14,965 bases of DNA, from positions 1 through 14,965 of the forward strand of contig JACMMB010000208.1 of NCBI GenBank assembly GCA_014379305.1, written 5' to 3'. Below the pieces are notes generated by a model. The model saw only the letters and a list, made by a program, of their open reading frames with translations, was not told the origin of the DNA and did no database searches. The stretch is from Akkermansiaceae bacterium. GTDB taxonomy: Bacteria; Verrucomicrobiota; Verrucomicrobiia; Verrucomicrobiales; Akkermansiaceae. Positions 6,221 through 14,323 of this stretch are shown piece after piece. Each line of letters starts with the position of its first letter. Within the stretch, counting starts at the first letter, position 1. Position numbers and translations under genes: made by a program.

Positions 6221-8653
6221 ATGCGTCTCCCGCTCCTTGTAATCTCCCTGCTTCCCTTCGTCACCTTGGCTCAGAACGAGGAGGTTCCTGCAATACCAGG
6301 CATCGTCCCGCCGCCGGTAGTCGCTCCCCCTGGTGCCCCAGTCGCAGCTCCCGCACCCCCGAATGCCGCACTCGGAGAAACCCAGATCACCGAAGCCATT
6401 GATCAACCCAAGCTTTCCGGTAACGACCTCGCCGCCCTCTACCGCAAATACACCGGACGCCGCGTCATCGTCTCATCCTCCGCCGCCACTGCCGAGTTCG
6501 CCTTTATCCAACCCGCCTCATTTCAGGATCCCCTGACTTACGCTGAGGCGGCGGAACTCCTCCGCAAAGCCGCGACCATTGAAAACTTCGTCTTCGTCCC
6601 GGACGCCACCGACCCCAATCTCGATATTCTCACTCTAGCCACCGCCGGCATCAAGCCCACCGGCCGCGGTGTCTCGGTTTATACTGAAAACGATGCCCTC
6701 CCGGAAGGTGATGCGGTCGTTTCCTATGTCATGAATCTCAGCTACATCAAGCCGGATGAAGCTGTCCGCACCTTCACCCAGATCATCGGCCAGTTCGGCG
6801 CTTTTGGCTCTATCGCCGCCGTTCCCAACGCCGCCTCCGTCGTCATCACGGAAAACACCTCCCTGATCCGCAAACTCATCGATCTCAAAGCCGAAATCGA
6901 CAAGCCTTCCTCGCAGGTCGCCACCCGTTTCATCACCGTCAAATACGCCGATGTCACGGAACTCGCAACCACCCTCAACGAACTCCTCGGCAAACAAGCG
7001 GATTCGAACCTCACTGCCGGGGTTCAGCGCGCCCAAGGTCAGCCCGCAATTCAACCCGTCATCCAAGGCGAATTGGGTTTGCCAGGTGCGACGTCATCAG
7101 GCGAGGAAGCCCCTGTCCAAATCATCCCTGACGCCCGCACCAACCGCATCTTCGCCATGGGTCGCCCCGTAGATCTCCTTTTCGTCGAAGGCTTGGTCCG
7201 TGAATTCGATACCCAATCCGATCAACGCAACTTCCTGCGCCGCAAGCTCAAATACCTCGCCGTCGCCGACTTCCTCCCCATCGCCGGTGACGCCCTGACC
7301 CGTGCCTTCACCGGCACCGGCAGCGCCGACTCCGGCCAAGGCCAAGGCGGGGGTGGCGCCAACCGCCCGCAAAACCAAGCTCAAAACCGCGCCCAAAACA
7401 ACCAGGGCGGAGGCCTCTTTGCCGGCGGCGGTGGAAACCAATCAGGAGGCGGCGGTGGAAACTCAAGCGGGGGTGGCGGTGGCTCATCCGGCTCACGCGG
7501 TAGTGCCCTTTCCGATCCCCAGGTCAATTCAGCCCCCGAATCCCTCCTGGTCGGACGCACTCTTCTCGTTGCTGATAACATTACCAACTCGATCGTGGTT
7601 CAAGGCCCGCCATCAGGGGTCGAAATCATTGAGCGCCTGCTCGACCAGGTGGATGTCAAAGCGGATCAGGTCATGATTTCCACAGTCTTCGGCCAGCTCA
7701 GCCTAGGTAAAAACCTCTCCACCGGGGTCGATTGGATCAAAGCATTCCGCGGCAACAACAAAGGCGGCCTGGGTGGTTCCAGCATTGGCGGAGGCGTCAC
7801 CAACAACCGCGACCCCTTGGACCTTTTCACTCCCGTGACTGGCACCGCGCTTGGCACTTTCCCATCCCAGACCGGACTATCCCTCTACGGAAAAATCGGC
7901 AACTCACTCGCCGCATACGTCAATCTCCTTTCCGATTCCAACGATTTCACGATCCTTTCCCGCCCTTCCATTTTTACCGCCAACAATCAAAAAGGAACCA
8001 TCTCCTCCGGACGCCGCATTGCCATCCCGACCAACTCAAACTCATTCTCCGGCGGCGGCGTATCCACCAACATCGAATACCGCGATGTTGTCCTGAAACT
8101 GGAGGTCGTGCCGCTCGTCAACTCCGATAAGGAAATCACCCTCACCATCGCCTTGCTCTCGGACGAAGTCATTGGCCAGTCCGCTCCCATTGGCGATATC
8201 GGCTCCGTCCCCATCATCGCCACCCGCGAACTCCTCACCACCGTCACTGTCCCGAATAACCAGACCATCGTTCTCGGTGGCCTGATCACCTCCAACGACA
8301 CCGAAACAGTCACCGGCATCCCACTCCTTAGCGATATCCCCGGCCTTGGCCGCCTCTTTTCGACCAAGACCACCGGCGTGGACCGTTCGGAACTCATGAT
8401 CTTTATCCAGCCCTCCATCGTCAATAACGACACTTCTCTCGACCACGTCCAGACTGACATGGATTCCCGTTATGATATCGCTCAGTCCTCCCGCACTTTC
8501 TCAGACGGCGCGGTGCTTCCCCCCCTTGAGTTAATTGAGGAAAAAGGGTCATCCCCCGCCCCCCGCAGGAGTCCACCCACCGCCATCATTGTCGAGGAGG
8601 AGACCCGGCAAAACTTCAACCGGGCCACCCTCCGCCCATTCCACCGGAGATAG
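6221..8653 (+). CDS. gspD: Type II secretion outer-membrane secretin GspD
   Basis: This 810-residue protein forms the outer-membrane channel. A signal peptide (residues 1-17, TLA|QN) lacks a lipobox and is followed by a Pro/Ala-rich spacer (22-50). An N0-like domain lies at about 60-145. N1 and N2 repeats follow (about 163-330, with DARTNRI at 304-310), then N3 (about 340-480) split by a Gly/Asn/Gln-rich insert at 372-427. The secretin core (about 480-735) shows QVMISTVFGQLSL, NDFTILSRPSIFTANNQ, the glycine-rich gate segment SFSGGGVSTNIEYRDV, and the family signature GIPLLSDIPGLGRLF (699-713), ending ELMIFIQPSIV. A C-terminal tail of about 75 residues (ending RPFHRR) follows; whether it acts as an S-domain or pilotin site cannot be told. 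Size is at the upper end for GspD. No Shine-Dalgarno sequence precedes the ATG. Confidence 0.95.
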   Translation: MRLPLLVISLLPFVTLAQNEEVPAIPGIVPPPVVAPPGAPVAAPAPPNAALGETQITEAIDQPKLSGNDLAALYRKYTGRRVIVSSSAATAEFAFIQPASFQDPLTYAEAAELLRKAATIENFVFVPDATDPNLDILTLATAGIKPTGRGVSVYTENDALPEGDAVVSYVMNLSYIKPDEAVRTFTQIIGQFGAFGSIAAVPNAASVVITENTSLIRKLIDLKAEIDKPSSQVATRFITVKYADVTELATTLNELLGKQADSNLTAGVQRAQGQPAIQPVIQGELGLPGATSSGEEAPVQIIPDARTNRIFAMGRPVDLLFVEGLVREFDTQSDQRNFLRRKLKYLAVADFLPIAGDALTRAFTGTGSADSGQGQGGGGANRPQNQAQNRAQNNQGGGLFAGGGGNQSGGGGGNSSGGGGGSSGSRGSALSDPQVNSAPESLLVGRTLLVADNITNSIVVQGPPSGVEIIERLLDQVDVKADQVMISTVFGQLSLGKNLSTGVDWIKAFRGNNKGGLGGSSIGGGVTNNRDPLDLFTPVTGTALGTFPSQTGLSLYGKIGNSLAAYVNLLSDSNDFTILSRPSIFTANNQKGTISSGRRIAIPTNSNSFSGGGVSTNIEYRDVVLKLEVVPLVNSDKEITLTIALLSDEVIGQSAPIGDIGSVPIIATRELLTTVTVPNNQTIVLGGLITSNDTETVTGIPLLSDIPGLGRLFSTKTTGVDRSELMIFIQPSIVNNDTSLDHVQTDMDSRYDIAQSSRTFSDGAVLPPLELIEEKGSSPAPRRSPPTAIIVEEETRQNFNRATLRPFHRR
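7334..7501 (+). repeat. Low-complexity Gly/Asn/Gln coding repeat within gspD N3
   Basis: Codons 372-427 of gspD encode GQGQGGGG, then NRPQNQAQNRAQNNQ, then three near-repeats of the form GGGG(N/G)xS (GGGGNQS, GGGGGNSS, GGGGGSSGS). The GGC/GGT/GGA-rich DNA is an imperfect tandem repeat. Such loops in N3 of secretins are often variable and disordered. Confidence 0.8.
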
Positions 8654-8680
8654 GCGGCAATCCTGCTTAAAGCTTCGGAG

Positions 8681-9313
8681 CTAAAGTTTGAGCTCTTTGA
8701 CTTCTCCATATACCGGCAGACTCATCACCTTCCCGATAATCTCCCAGAGCACTTTTACCGGCGGCTGGGTCGCATCGATAGTCGTCACCATATCCTCGGA
8801 GAAATGGTCGATCAGCGGCTTTGTTTCCGCCTCATAGGTCGCGATCCTCTGATCGATCACCTTGTCACTGGCATCATCCAGCCTGTTATCTTTAAGCGCC
8901 CGCTTCCTCATCCGCCTCGCCAGCTCATTCCGGTTCGGACACGAAAGATGGAATACCTGGTGCACGGTCACATGCTCCTCGAGAATCCTCGCCTGCTCCA
9001 CATTTCTGGGAATTCCGTCCAATACCAGAAAATCGATATCCGGCTTGTAAACATGCATGTCACTCCAGTTGTCGATTTGTGTCTGCCACAACTCGATGGT
9101 CAGTTCGTCCGGCACCAGCTCTCCGCGACTGGAATATTCCACAAACTGTTTTCCCAGTGCCGTGCGTGTGTCCAGTGAACGGAACACATCGCCGCAAGCA
9201 CAATGGAAAAACCTCGGGATCGATCCAATGATCTTACCCTGTGTTCCTTTCCCCGAGCCCGGTGCCCCCAGGATTAAAAACGCAGGCGGCTTGCTTCTTC
9301 CTGTTTCTCGCAT
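8681..9313 (-). CDS. Adenylate kinase family protein, short-lid type
   Basis: Adenylate kinase transfers a phosphate between ATP and AMP in the cytoplasm. The 210-residue protein has the P-loop GAPGSGKGT at 16-24, CGDVFR at 40-45 (usually TGDmlR), RGELVPDE at 63-70, and VLDGIPRNVEQA at 97-108 (usually DGFPRt..QA). After RRMRKRA (133-139) it runs directly into NRLDDASDKVIDQRIATYE, so it has the short lid seen in eukaryotic AK1-type enzymes and lacks the long bacterial lid. The departures from consensus in the AMP site and the location away from secY leave open that it is a paralogue or acts on a different nucleoside monophosphate. It converges with gspD with 27 bases between the stops and lies 75 bases after the membrane-protein gene on the same strand. 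The start has no Shine-Dalgarno sequence. Confidence 0.85.
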   Translation of the reverse strand: MRETGRSKPPAFLILGAPGSGKGTQGKIIGSIPRFFHCACGDVFRSLDTRTALGKQFVEYSSRGELVPDELTIELWQTQIDNWSDMHVYKPDIDFLVLDGIPRNVEQARILEEHVTVHQVFHLSCPNRNELARRMRKRALKDNRLDDASDKVIDQRIATYEAETKPLIDHFSEDMVTTIDATQPPVKVLWEIIGKVMSLPVYGEVKELKL

Positions 9314-9388
9314 CCGGCGATTCTAAAAAGCCATTCAACGGCCCCGCAAGCTTGATGATGAAAAATCCACATCTGATCCGGCAACCGC

Positions 9389-10228
9389 CTATCTACCTAT
9401 CGGATATGTTTGGAACACAACCCCCGGGATCATCAGGCAAACACCGGTCAGGACTTTGAGCGTCAGAATCGGAAAACGGCCCCGGGTCCGGTTTAGAACC
9501 TGCAGCAACGCCGCGCCGGTCAGAATCCCGTAGAAAAACGGTCGCGAAGTCATCGCCTCATTTTGAACCGCGAAAACCAATGCCGCCGCACCCAGCAAGG
9601 TTAACGGCAGGGTTAGCGCCAGCTCGTCCGCCGCCTTGATTTCCCTATCCTCCACTTTGCCCGAATGCGCCCACAAATCCGTTGCCGATGATGCCAGCAG
9701 GCACAATACCGCAAAACAGATGAACTCCCGGGATTTGAACAATTCAATAATCCCGAGGTTCGGCAGATAAACATGCGCGATCAGCGCAGTCCCATAAGCG
9801 AACGCCACCCCGCCTATGACATGCTTCGCATAGGAAATCTCATTGTCCTGAGGTGACGAAAACAAAGCCAATGCCAGGTATCCCAAAACCAGTATGCCAC
9901 CCAGGAGAAGGTAGTTATAAACCGAAAGTGGAAAGTTCAACACGGTCAGCACCAGCGCCAGCACCCCGCCGCCAATCGCCAACCGCTTGAGCAGCGTCCG
10001 ATGACGCATCGCAAGAGCTTCCTCATCCCCCAGCATCGAGGCTTCCAGCAGCTTTGCGAAGATCCGGATCGTCCAGACGACCAGGGCGAGCACCACATAC
10101 GCTTCCCAAGGGTGATAATTCACCCTCCAGGTCTTGGCGAAAAGAAACAACCACATCACCGCGATCAGCGGAGCATCCAACCCCAGTAAATTCAAATAAT
10201 GCCACCATGGCCTGCGCACACTATCCAC
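9389..10228 (-). CDS. Multi-pass membrane protein of unknown function (weakly UbiA-like)
   Basis: This 279-residue, very hydrophobic protein has about eight predicted membrane segments, for example around 19-31, 43-55, 86-98, 106-122, 137-153, 168-181, 204-220 and 229-242. The opening WHYLNLLGLDAPLIAVMW and the loop after the second segment resemble a family of UbiA-like prenyltransferase homologues. The acidic metal-binding motif expected there (NDxxD, or DR..D in these homologues) is replaced by FAKLLEAS. If it descends from UbiA enzymes it may be inactive or changed in function; this is a loose impression, not a firm family call. The start is GTG at 10228, supported by GGAAGG six bases upstream. 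It follows the M48 peptidase gene by 41 bases and precedes the adenylate kinase gene by 75, so it may share their transcript. Confidence 0.6.
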   Translation of the reverse strand: MDSVRRPWWHYLNLLGLDAPLIAVMWLFLFAKTWRVNYHPWEAYVVLALVVWTIRIFAKLLEASMLGDEEALAMRHRTLLKRLAIGGGVLALVLTVLNFPLSVYNYLLLGGILVLGYLALALFSSPQDNEISYAKHVIGGVAFAYGTALIAHVYLPNLGIIELFKSREFICFAVLCLLASSATDLWAHSGKVEDREIKAADELALTLPLTLLGAAALVFAVQNEAMTSRPFFYGILTGAALLQVLNRTRGRFPILTLKVLTGVCLMIPGVVFQTYPIGR

Positions 10229-10234
10229 ACCGCA

Positions 10235-10240
10235 CCTTCC
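10235..10240 (-). promoter_or_regulatory. Ribosome binding site for the membrane-protein gene
   Basis: GGAAGG on the - strand, six bases before the GTG at 10228. It is one of the few Shine-Dalgarno sequences in the window and decides for GTG as start over out-of-frame ATGs nearby. Confidence 0.6.
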
Positions 10241-10269
10241 GAAAGCTTACTCCCAAACGCAAGCGCCGA

Positions 10270-12168
10270 CTACACTCTCCTGCGTACCAGCGGTGGGACA
10301 GGCGCACCGATTGCCTCCGCCGTCGCCCGCAGTAGCTCAAGTTCGCGATCCTCAACCACCTCGTCATCCAGCACCACCAAGCTGCACAAACGGAGAATCT
10401 GCTGTTTCACCAAAGGCGTGGCCGCATCCATTTCCAACAGCGCCCTCGATACATCTCCAAGATCGGCCCCGATCCGGGGTAAATCATTCCCTGTATGCTC
10501 AAGATATTCAGCCGCTGCTTTCCCCATTGCGGCTTCGCCGCCTGCGAGGTTGGAGAACGCACCCAGCACCTGCCCTATCTCCTTCTCCAAATCCCCAAGC
10601 TTTCGATACTTCATGGCAGGCACCGGCTTCAGCCCGAGTCCCATGCTGACGTTCCGTTCGATCACTTTCTGCAACATGAACTCGAACAAATTCACCTCCC
10701 CATCTGCCTCAATTAAAGCCTGGCTGGATTTTACGAAATCTTTCGCCTCGGCCTGACTCATTTTTCTCAACCACGAAAGCGAAAGATCCACAAGTGCCAG
10801 TTTCTTTGATGAATTGTAACTCTCCAGATTCACGCTCCAGACGATCACCTGCCCCACGAAATCATCATCGCTTCCATGCTCTCGCAAAATCCCCTTGCCT
10901 TTCTCCCTGCCATCGGCATCCGCCGCCACCAACAACCCTAGCAACAGGGCCTTCGCCTCCTGCTTGGAAAACGAAGTCACCTTTCCTTCCCTTAGCTCTT
11001 CTCGGATCATTGCCCCCACCTGCGTATTCATCCGCCCGCTCTCACCCAGCGACAGCCTATCGCCGGAATCCAGTTGTTCCAGTGACCCTGAAAAACCCAT
11101 CGCACCGGTAAACTCCTCCCTGGTCACGGGATCGGCTTTGCCCTCTGACATTTGCCCCTTCCAGCCCGGATCGATTGCCAGAATGCGTTTCTCCAAGGGC
11201 GGATGAGTCGACATCATCAAGCTCAGACCGCTCCCCGCGAAAAACATGTGCCGCGCCTCCATCGCCTTCGGAGAGGAAATTTTACCATGCTCAGCAAAGC
11301 CCCCGATCTTCTTGAGCGCCCCTGCGATCCCGCCTGGATCCCGCGTGAACTGCACTGCCGAAGCATCCGCCAAATACTCCCGTTGCCGTGAAATCGCTGC
11401 CTGCAACATCCGCGCGAAAAGCACCCCGATCGACCCCACCAGCCAAACCGCCAGCCCTGCGACTATAACCGCCATCACCACCCCGCCGCCTTTTGAATCC
11501 CGCGACCCCCGCATGAACCGGAACGACTCCAACATGATCCTCCCCAACATCGACAACATCACCAATCCGAAAATCCAGCCCATCAGCCGCATGTTCAGTT
11601 TCATGTCACCATTTAAAATGTGGCTGAATTCATGCGCCACCACCCCTTGCAACTCGGATCGTGTCAGCCTTTCCAAGGTCCCCCGGGTCACCCCGACCAC
11701 CGCATTTGTCGGATCAGTCCCCGCCGCAAACGCATTGATACCCTGCTCCTCATCCATGATCCAGACCTCCGGCACCGGCACTCCGGCGGCGATGGCCATT
11801 TCCTCCACCACATTCAGCAAACGCCTTTCCGGCAAATCCGTCGTCGTCGGCTCAACCGCTCTTCCCCCTAAACTCTGGGCCACCACCTTTCCACCTGCGG
11901 AAAGTTGCGCCAGCTTGATCCAGCTTCCGATCATGATCACTCCGCCGACCGTCACACTTGTCCATAACAGCAGACTCGGATCCCACCAATCCAGCGAGCC
12001 GACATCTTCAACGACATACATACCGCCGGGATTCGAGGCCGAAAACAGCGTGAACGCCGTGGCCAGGAAATACATCACCACGATCACACCCATCACCGAG
12101 AGGATGAACCACCAGACCAGCAAGCGGCTTGATTTCCTCGCACGCTCCTGTGCCTCAAAAAAGTTCAT
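10270..12168 (-). CDS. M48 family zinc metallopeptidase with TerB-like C-terminal extension
   Basis: This 632-residue protein combines an HtpX-like membrane peptidase with a large extra C-terminal part. Membrane segments lie at about 16-40 and 66-86. The zinc site VVAHEFSHILNGD gives His179, catalytic Glu180 and His183, with the third ligand Glu264 in REYLADASA. Two further hydrophobic segments (about 196-212, 229-250) separate these, as in HtpX. STHPPLEKRI at 320-329 is another family mark. HtpX proteins are about 290 residues; here about 300 follow, with TerB-like helical motifs AADADG (415-420), EADGEVNLFEFMLQ (487-500) and DDEVVEDRELELLRATAEAI (601-620) ending GAPVPPLV. Known relatives cleave damaged membrane proteins. 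The gene starts 20 bases after lemA, a recurrent partner. No Shine-Dalgarno sequence is seen. Confidence 0.9.
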   Translation of the reverse strand: MNFFEAQERARKSSRLLVWWFILSVMGVIVVMYFLATAFTLFSASNPGGMYVVEDVGSLDWWDPSLLLWTSVTVGGVIMIGSWIKLAQLSAGGKVVAQSLGGRAVEPTTTDLPERRLLNVVEEMAIAAGVPVPEVWIMDEEQGINAFAAGTDPTNAVVGVTRGTLERLTRSELQGVVAHEFSHILNGDMKLNMRLMGWIFGLVMLSMLGRIMLESFRFMRGSRDSKGGGVVMAVIVAGLAVWLVGSIGVLFARMLQAAISRQREYLADASAVQFTRDPGGIAGALKKIGGFAEHGKISSPKAMEARHMFFAGSGLSLMMSTHPPLEKRILAIDPGWKGQMSEGKADPVTREEFTGAMGFSGSLEQLDSGDRLSLGESGRMNTQVGAMIREELREGKVTSFSKQEAKALLLGLLVAADADGREKGKGILREHGSDDDFVGQVIVWSVNLESYNSSKKLALVDLSLSWLRKMSQAEAKDFVKSSQALIEADGEVNLFEFMLQKVIERNVSMGLGLKPVPAMKYRKLGDLEKEIGQVLGAFSNLAGGEAAMGKAAAEYLEHTGNDLPRIGADLGDVSRALLEMDAATPLVKQQILRLCSLVVLDDEVVEDRELELLRATAEAIGAPVPPLVRRRV

Positions 12169-12188
12169 CGGCTGGCTGGCGCAAAAAA

Positions 12189-12788
12189 TCAGAACTTCAC
12201 CTTGGGTGCCTCGCGCTCGCCAACAACTTCGATTTCAAAAAGCGCCGCTTCCTTGAAGCCGAACATGCCCGCAACCACATTGTTCGGGAAAACCTCAAGC
12301 TTGTTATTATATGCCAGCACCGAATCATTATAAGCCTGACGCGAAAATGCGACTTTGTTTTCCGTGGTCGTCAGCTCCTCGCTCAGCTGCATCATGTTTG
12401 TATTTGCCTTCAGATCCGGATATGCCTCGGCCACCGCAAACAACCTTCCCATCACTCCGCCCAATCCCGCCTCAGCCTGCCCGAGCTGCGCCAGAGCCGC
12501 AGGATCTCCAGGATTCGCCGCCGCCGTCTGCCTCGCACCCTCCGCCACATTCCGTGCCGCGATCACCGCCTCCAGCGTCTCCCTTTCATGGCTCATGTAA
12601 GCCCTCGCGGTTTCCACCAGATTTGGAATCAAATCATGCCGCCGTTTCAATTGGACATCGATTTGCGAAAAGGCGTTTTTGAACATGTTCCGCAGCTTGA
12701 TCAAGCCATTGTAAACACCCATCAGGAACAGCCCGATCAAACCCGCCAGCCCGATCACCACAATCAATCCGATAATTCCTGCGCTCAT
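12189..12788 (-). CDS. lemA: LemA family membrane-anchored protein
   Basis: This protein of about 199 residues has an N-terminal membrane helix (about 4-25) and the full LemA signature: YNGLIKLRNMFKNAFSQID, QLKRRHDLIPNLVETARAYM, ERETLEAV, EAYPDLKAN, and the closing repeat RQAYNDSVLAYNNKLEVFPN. LemA proteins are helical bundles displayed on the far side of the membrane; their biochemical role is unsettled. They are often encoded beside M48/HtpX peptidases, as here, where the peptidase gene follows by 20 bases. The ATG at 12788 was chosen; an in-frame GTG at 12797 would add three residues. GAAGA lies 10 bases before the ATG. The gap to the preceding gene on this strand (12789-12863) has a weak 5-bp stem (12843-12860) and no other visible signal. 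Confidence 0.95.
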   Translation of the reverse strand: MSAGIIGLIVVIGLAGLIGLFLMGVYNGLIKLRNMFKNAFSQIDVQLKRRHDLIPNLVETARAYMSHERETLEAVIAARNVAEGARQTAAANPGDPAALAQLGQAEAGLGGVMGRLFAVAEAYPDLKANTNMMQLSEELTTTENKVAFSRQAYNDSVLAYNNKLEVFPNNVVAGMFGFKEAALFEIEVVGEREAPKVKF

Positions 12789-12863
12789 AATGGCCACATC
12801 TTCATGGATGCCCCGCGTCTTGGCAAGCCGCTTCCTCGCACCCTGCCTTTAACCCGGCAGTCC

Positions 12864-14231
12864 CTATCTTCTCCCGCCGCCCCAGATGCCTTTCCCCTCA
12901 AGCAAACGCTGTTTCATATCGGCCGGGATCACCGAACTGCCGTTAATGAACTCAGTAGCCGCAGGCTTATCCTCCTGCATCCATCTCGCCGCGACAATGC
13001 CCGTGGTCCTGCCCCTCGTGCCCTCATCCGCAATCATCCCCGCCACCTCAACCATTTCCGCAGGCGGCGAAGTCCGACTGCTCCAAACGTAAGCCTCGGC
13101 CGCACTGTCCTTTACTGCGGGAGAGCTCTGTTTTCTGATGAATTCCAAAGCCGCACCGCTGTCCTTGGCGGCCCAGATCGGCATGACCTCACGCATTGAG
13201 TCCTGCTTCGCACCATCGTTATCAATGCCGTCCAACCATTCCATCGATCCACGCGGATCCTCCCGCGCGTAATTTTTCGCAACCGACGGAACCGCATTGC
13301 GCAATGCCTCCACATCCTTGATTTGATCGATTTTCGCCGCCGCCAATTCCGGACTGCTTTGCGCCAGCCCTTCAATCGCCGAAGCCAGGGCCGCGCTCCT
13401 CTGGGCCGCAGGCAAACCATTGGCCCAGGCCTCCGCTTCGGCGAAATTCCTAGTGCCCCATTCTCTTGCTATCGTCCCATAGGCACCGCCTTGTGATTCC
13501 TCACTCATCCCCGCCGCCATTACCGCAGCCTTTTTCGGATCGCTCTTCGCCACTTCGCTAATCACCGCGGTCAGAGCTTGGCCACTGTTGGTTTTCAGCC
13601 CGGTGGCCCAGGCAAGCGCCGCATCAGGATCTTGTTTTGCCCATTCACCGGCAATAATTTCACCCGGCCCTTGTGCGCCCATTCCGCCGCGTCGGCCACC
13701 ACCGCCGCCACCCATCATATTCATCATGGCGAATTGCGCCGAATTCTCAGTGTAATATTTCGCCGCATTGACAGGATCGTTGCTCGCCCAGCCTTGCAAG
13801 ACTGTCGGCCTCACAAAAACTCCGGCGAAACCCATTGTATCCGTAAAACCCATTGCCGCCCGCGGATCAACTTCCGCCCATTTTCCAAACAGGATTACCG
13901 ATGCGAGTATCCTTTCATTGAAAGGGAGGTTCTCGAGTCTCTCCGCCTCGGATGCAAAATCGTCCGGCCCCAGATTTGAATAAAAATCCAGCAGCGCCTG
14001 CACCCGATCGCTTTTTCCGGGCTTCCGATAAATCTCCTCCACACTCCCTGCCTTCTTCTCCCGATCCCCTTCGGACCGGTCAGTCATTGGTCGCGCGGCT
14101 CCGCGAATTCTCATATCCCGTTCCTCCACTTGGTTTTCAGACCCGGAAGAGCGACCTGATTTTGCAATCCCAAAACCCAGTCCCAAACCAACAGCCAATG
14201 CAATCACCGGAACCAAAATATTTATTTTCAT
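12864..14231 (-). CDS. Exported or membrane-anchored DPxAA-repeat protein
   Basis: This 455-residue protein is not a named family to me. An N-terminal hydrophobic segment (INILVPVIALAVGLGLGFGI, 3-22) serves as signal or anchor, followed by a charged linker (30-70). From about 118 to 430 there are about ten degenerate helical repeats with a period of 30-33 residues and a core W(A)xxDPxAA. DP or its equivalent falls at residues 122, 152, 201, 231, 262, 293, 325, 357, 388 and 421. A Gly-rich insert (174-190) widens the second interval to 49. The layout suggests a Sel1/TPR-like solenoid for protein binding, in the periplasm by inference. The ATG at 14231 was chosen because it opens the hydrophobic helix; the frame's upstream extension would overlap rpsI and its terminator. 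The gene lies just upstream of lemA on the same strand. Confidence 0.8.
   Translation of the reverse strand: MKINILVPVIALAVGLGLGFGIAKSGRSSGSENQVEERDMRIRGAARPMTDRSEGDREKKAGSVEEIYRKPGKSDRVQALLDFYSNLGPDDFASEAERLENLPFNERILASVILFGKWAEVDPRAAMGFTDTMGFAGVFVRPTVLQGWASNDPVNAAKYYTENSAQFAMMNMMGGGGGGRRGGMGAQGPGEIIAGEWAKQDPDAALAWATGLKTNSGQALTAVISEVAKSDPKKAAVMAAGMSEESQGGAYGTIAREWGTRNFAEAEAWANGLPAAQRSAALASAIEGLAQSSPELAAAKIDQIKDVEALRNAVPSVAKNYAREDPRGSMEWLDGIDNDGAKQDSMREVMPIWAAKDSGAALEFIRKQSSPAVKDSAAEAYVWSSRTSPPAEMVEVAGMIADEGTRGRTTGIVAARWMQEDKPAATEFINGSSVIPADMKQRLLEGKGIWGGGRR
12942..13880 (-). repeat. About ten degenerate ~31-residue WAxxDPxAA protein repeats
   Basis: Within the repeat protein, units share W-A-x-x-D-P-x-A-A: KWAEVDPRAA, GWASNDPVNAA, EWAKQDPDAA, VAKSDPKKAA, EWGTRNFAEAEAW, LAQSSPELAA, YAREDPRGSM, IWAAKDSGAA, WSSRTSPPAEM and WMQEDKPAA. 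Spacing between equivalent residues is mostly 30-33. The repeats are diverged at the DNA level. Confidence 0.8.
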
Positions 14232-14323
14232 CGCGACAACAGGCTCAACCGTAATCGAACACCATGCCAACCGAAAAGTTCCTCCCGTTTTCAATCTGAA
14301 AAAACCGACCTCGATAAACAACA

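Noticed and set aside
8666..8684. Possible bidirectional terminator between gspD and the adenylate kinase gene
   Set aside because: Only AGCT-TCGG-AGCT, a 4-bp stem without a T-run, is present; too weak to call.
11246..12256. + strand open frame of 336 codons
   Set aside because: It is fully antisense to the M48 peptidase and the end of lemA, with low-complexity Ser/Thr/Pro composition and no recognisable domain.
12843..12860. Stem CTGCC/GGCAG after the repeat-protein stop
   Set aside because: A 5-bp stem with an 8-base loop and no T-run; not enough for a terminator, and the neighbouring genes may be co-transcribed.
12129..13199. Long + strand open frame of 356 codons
   Set aside because: It lies opposite M48, lemA and the repeat-protein gene, all firmly supported on the - strand. 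Its translation is rich in His, Arg, Ser and Pro without any domain, as expected of a shadow frame in GC-rich DNA.
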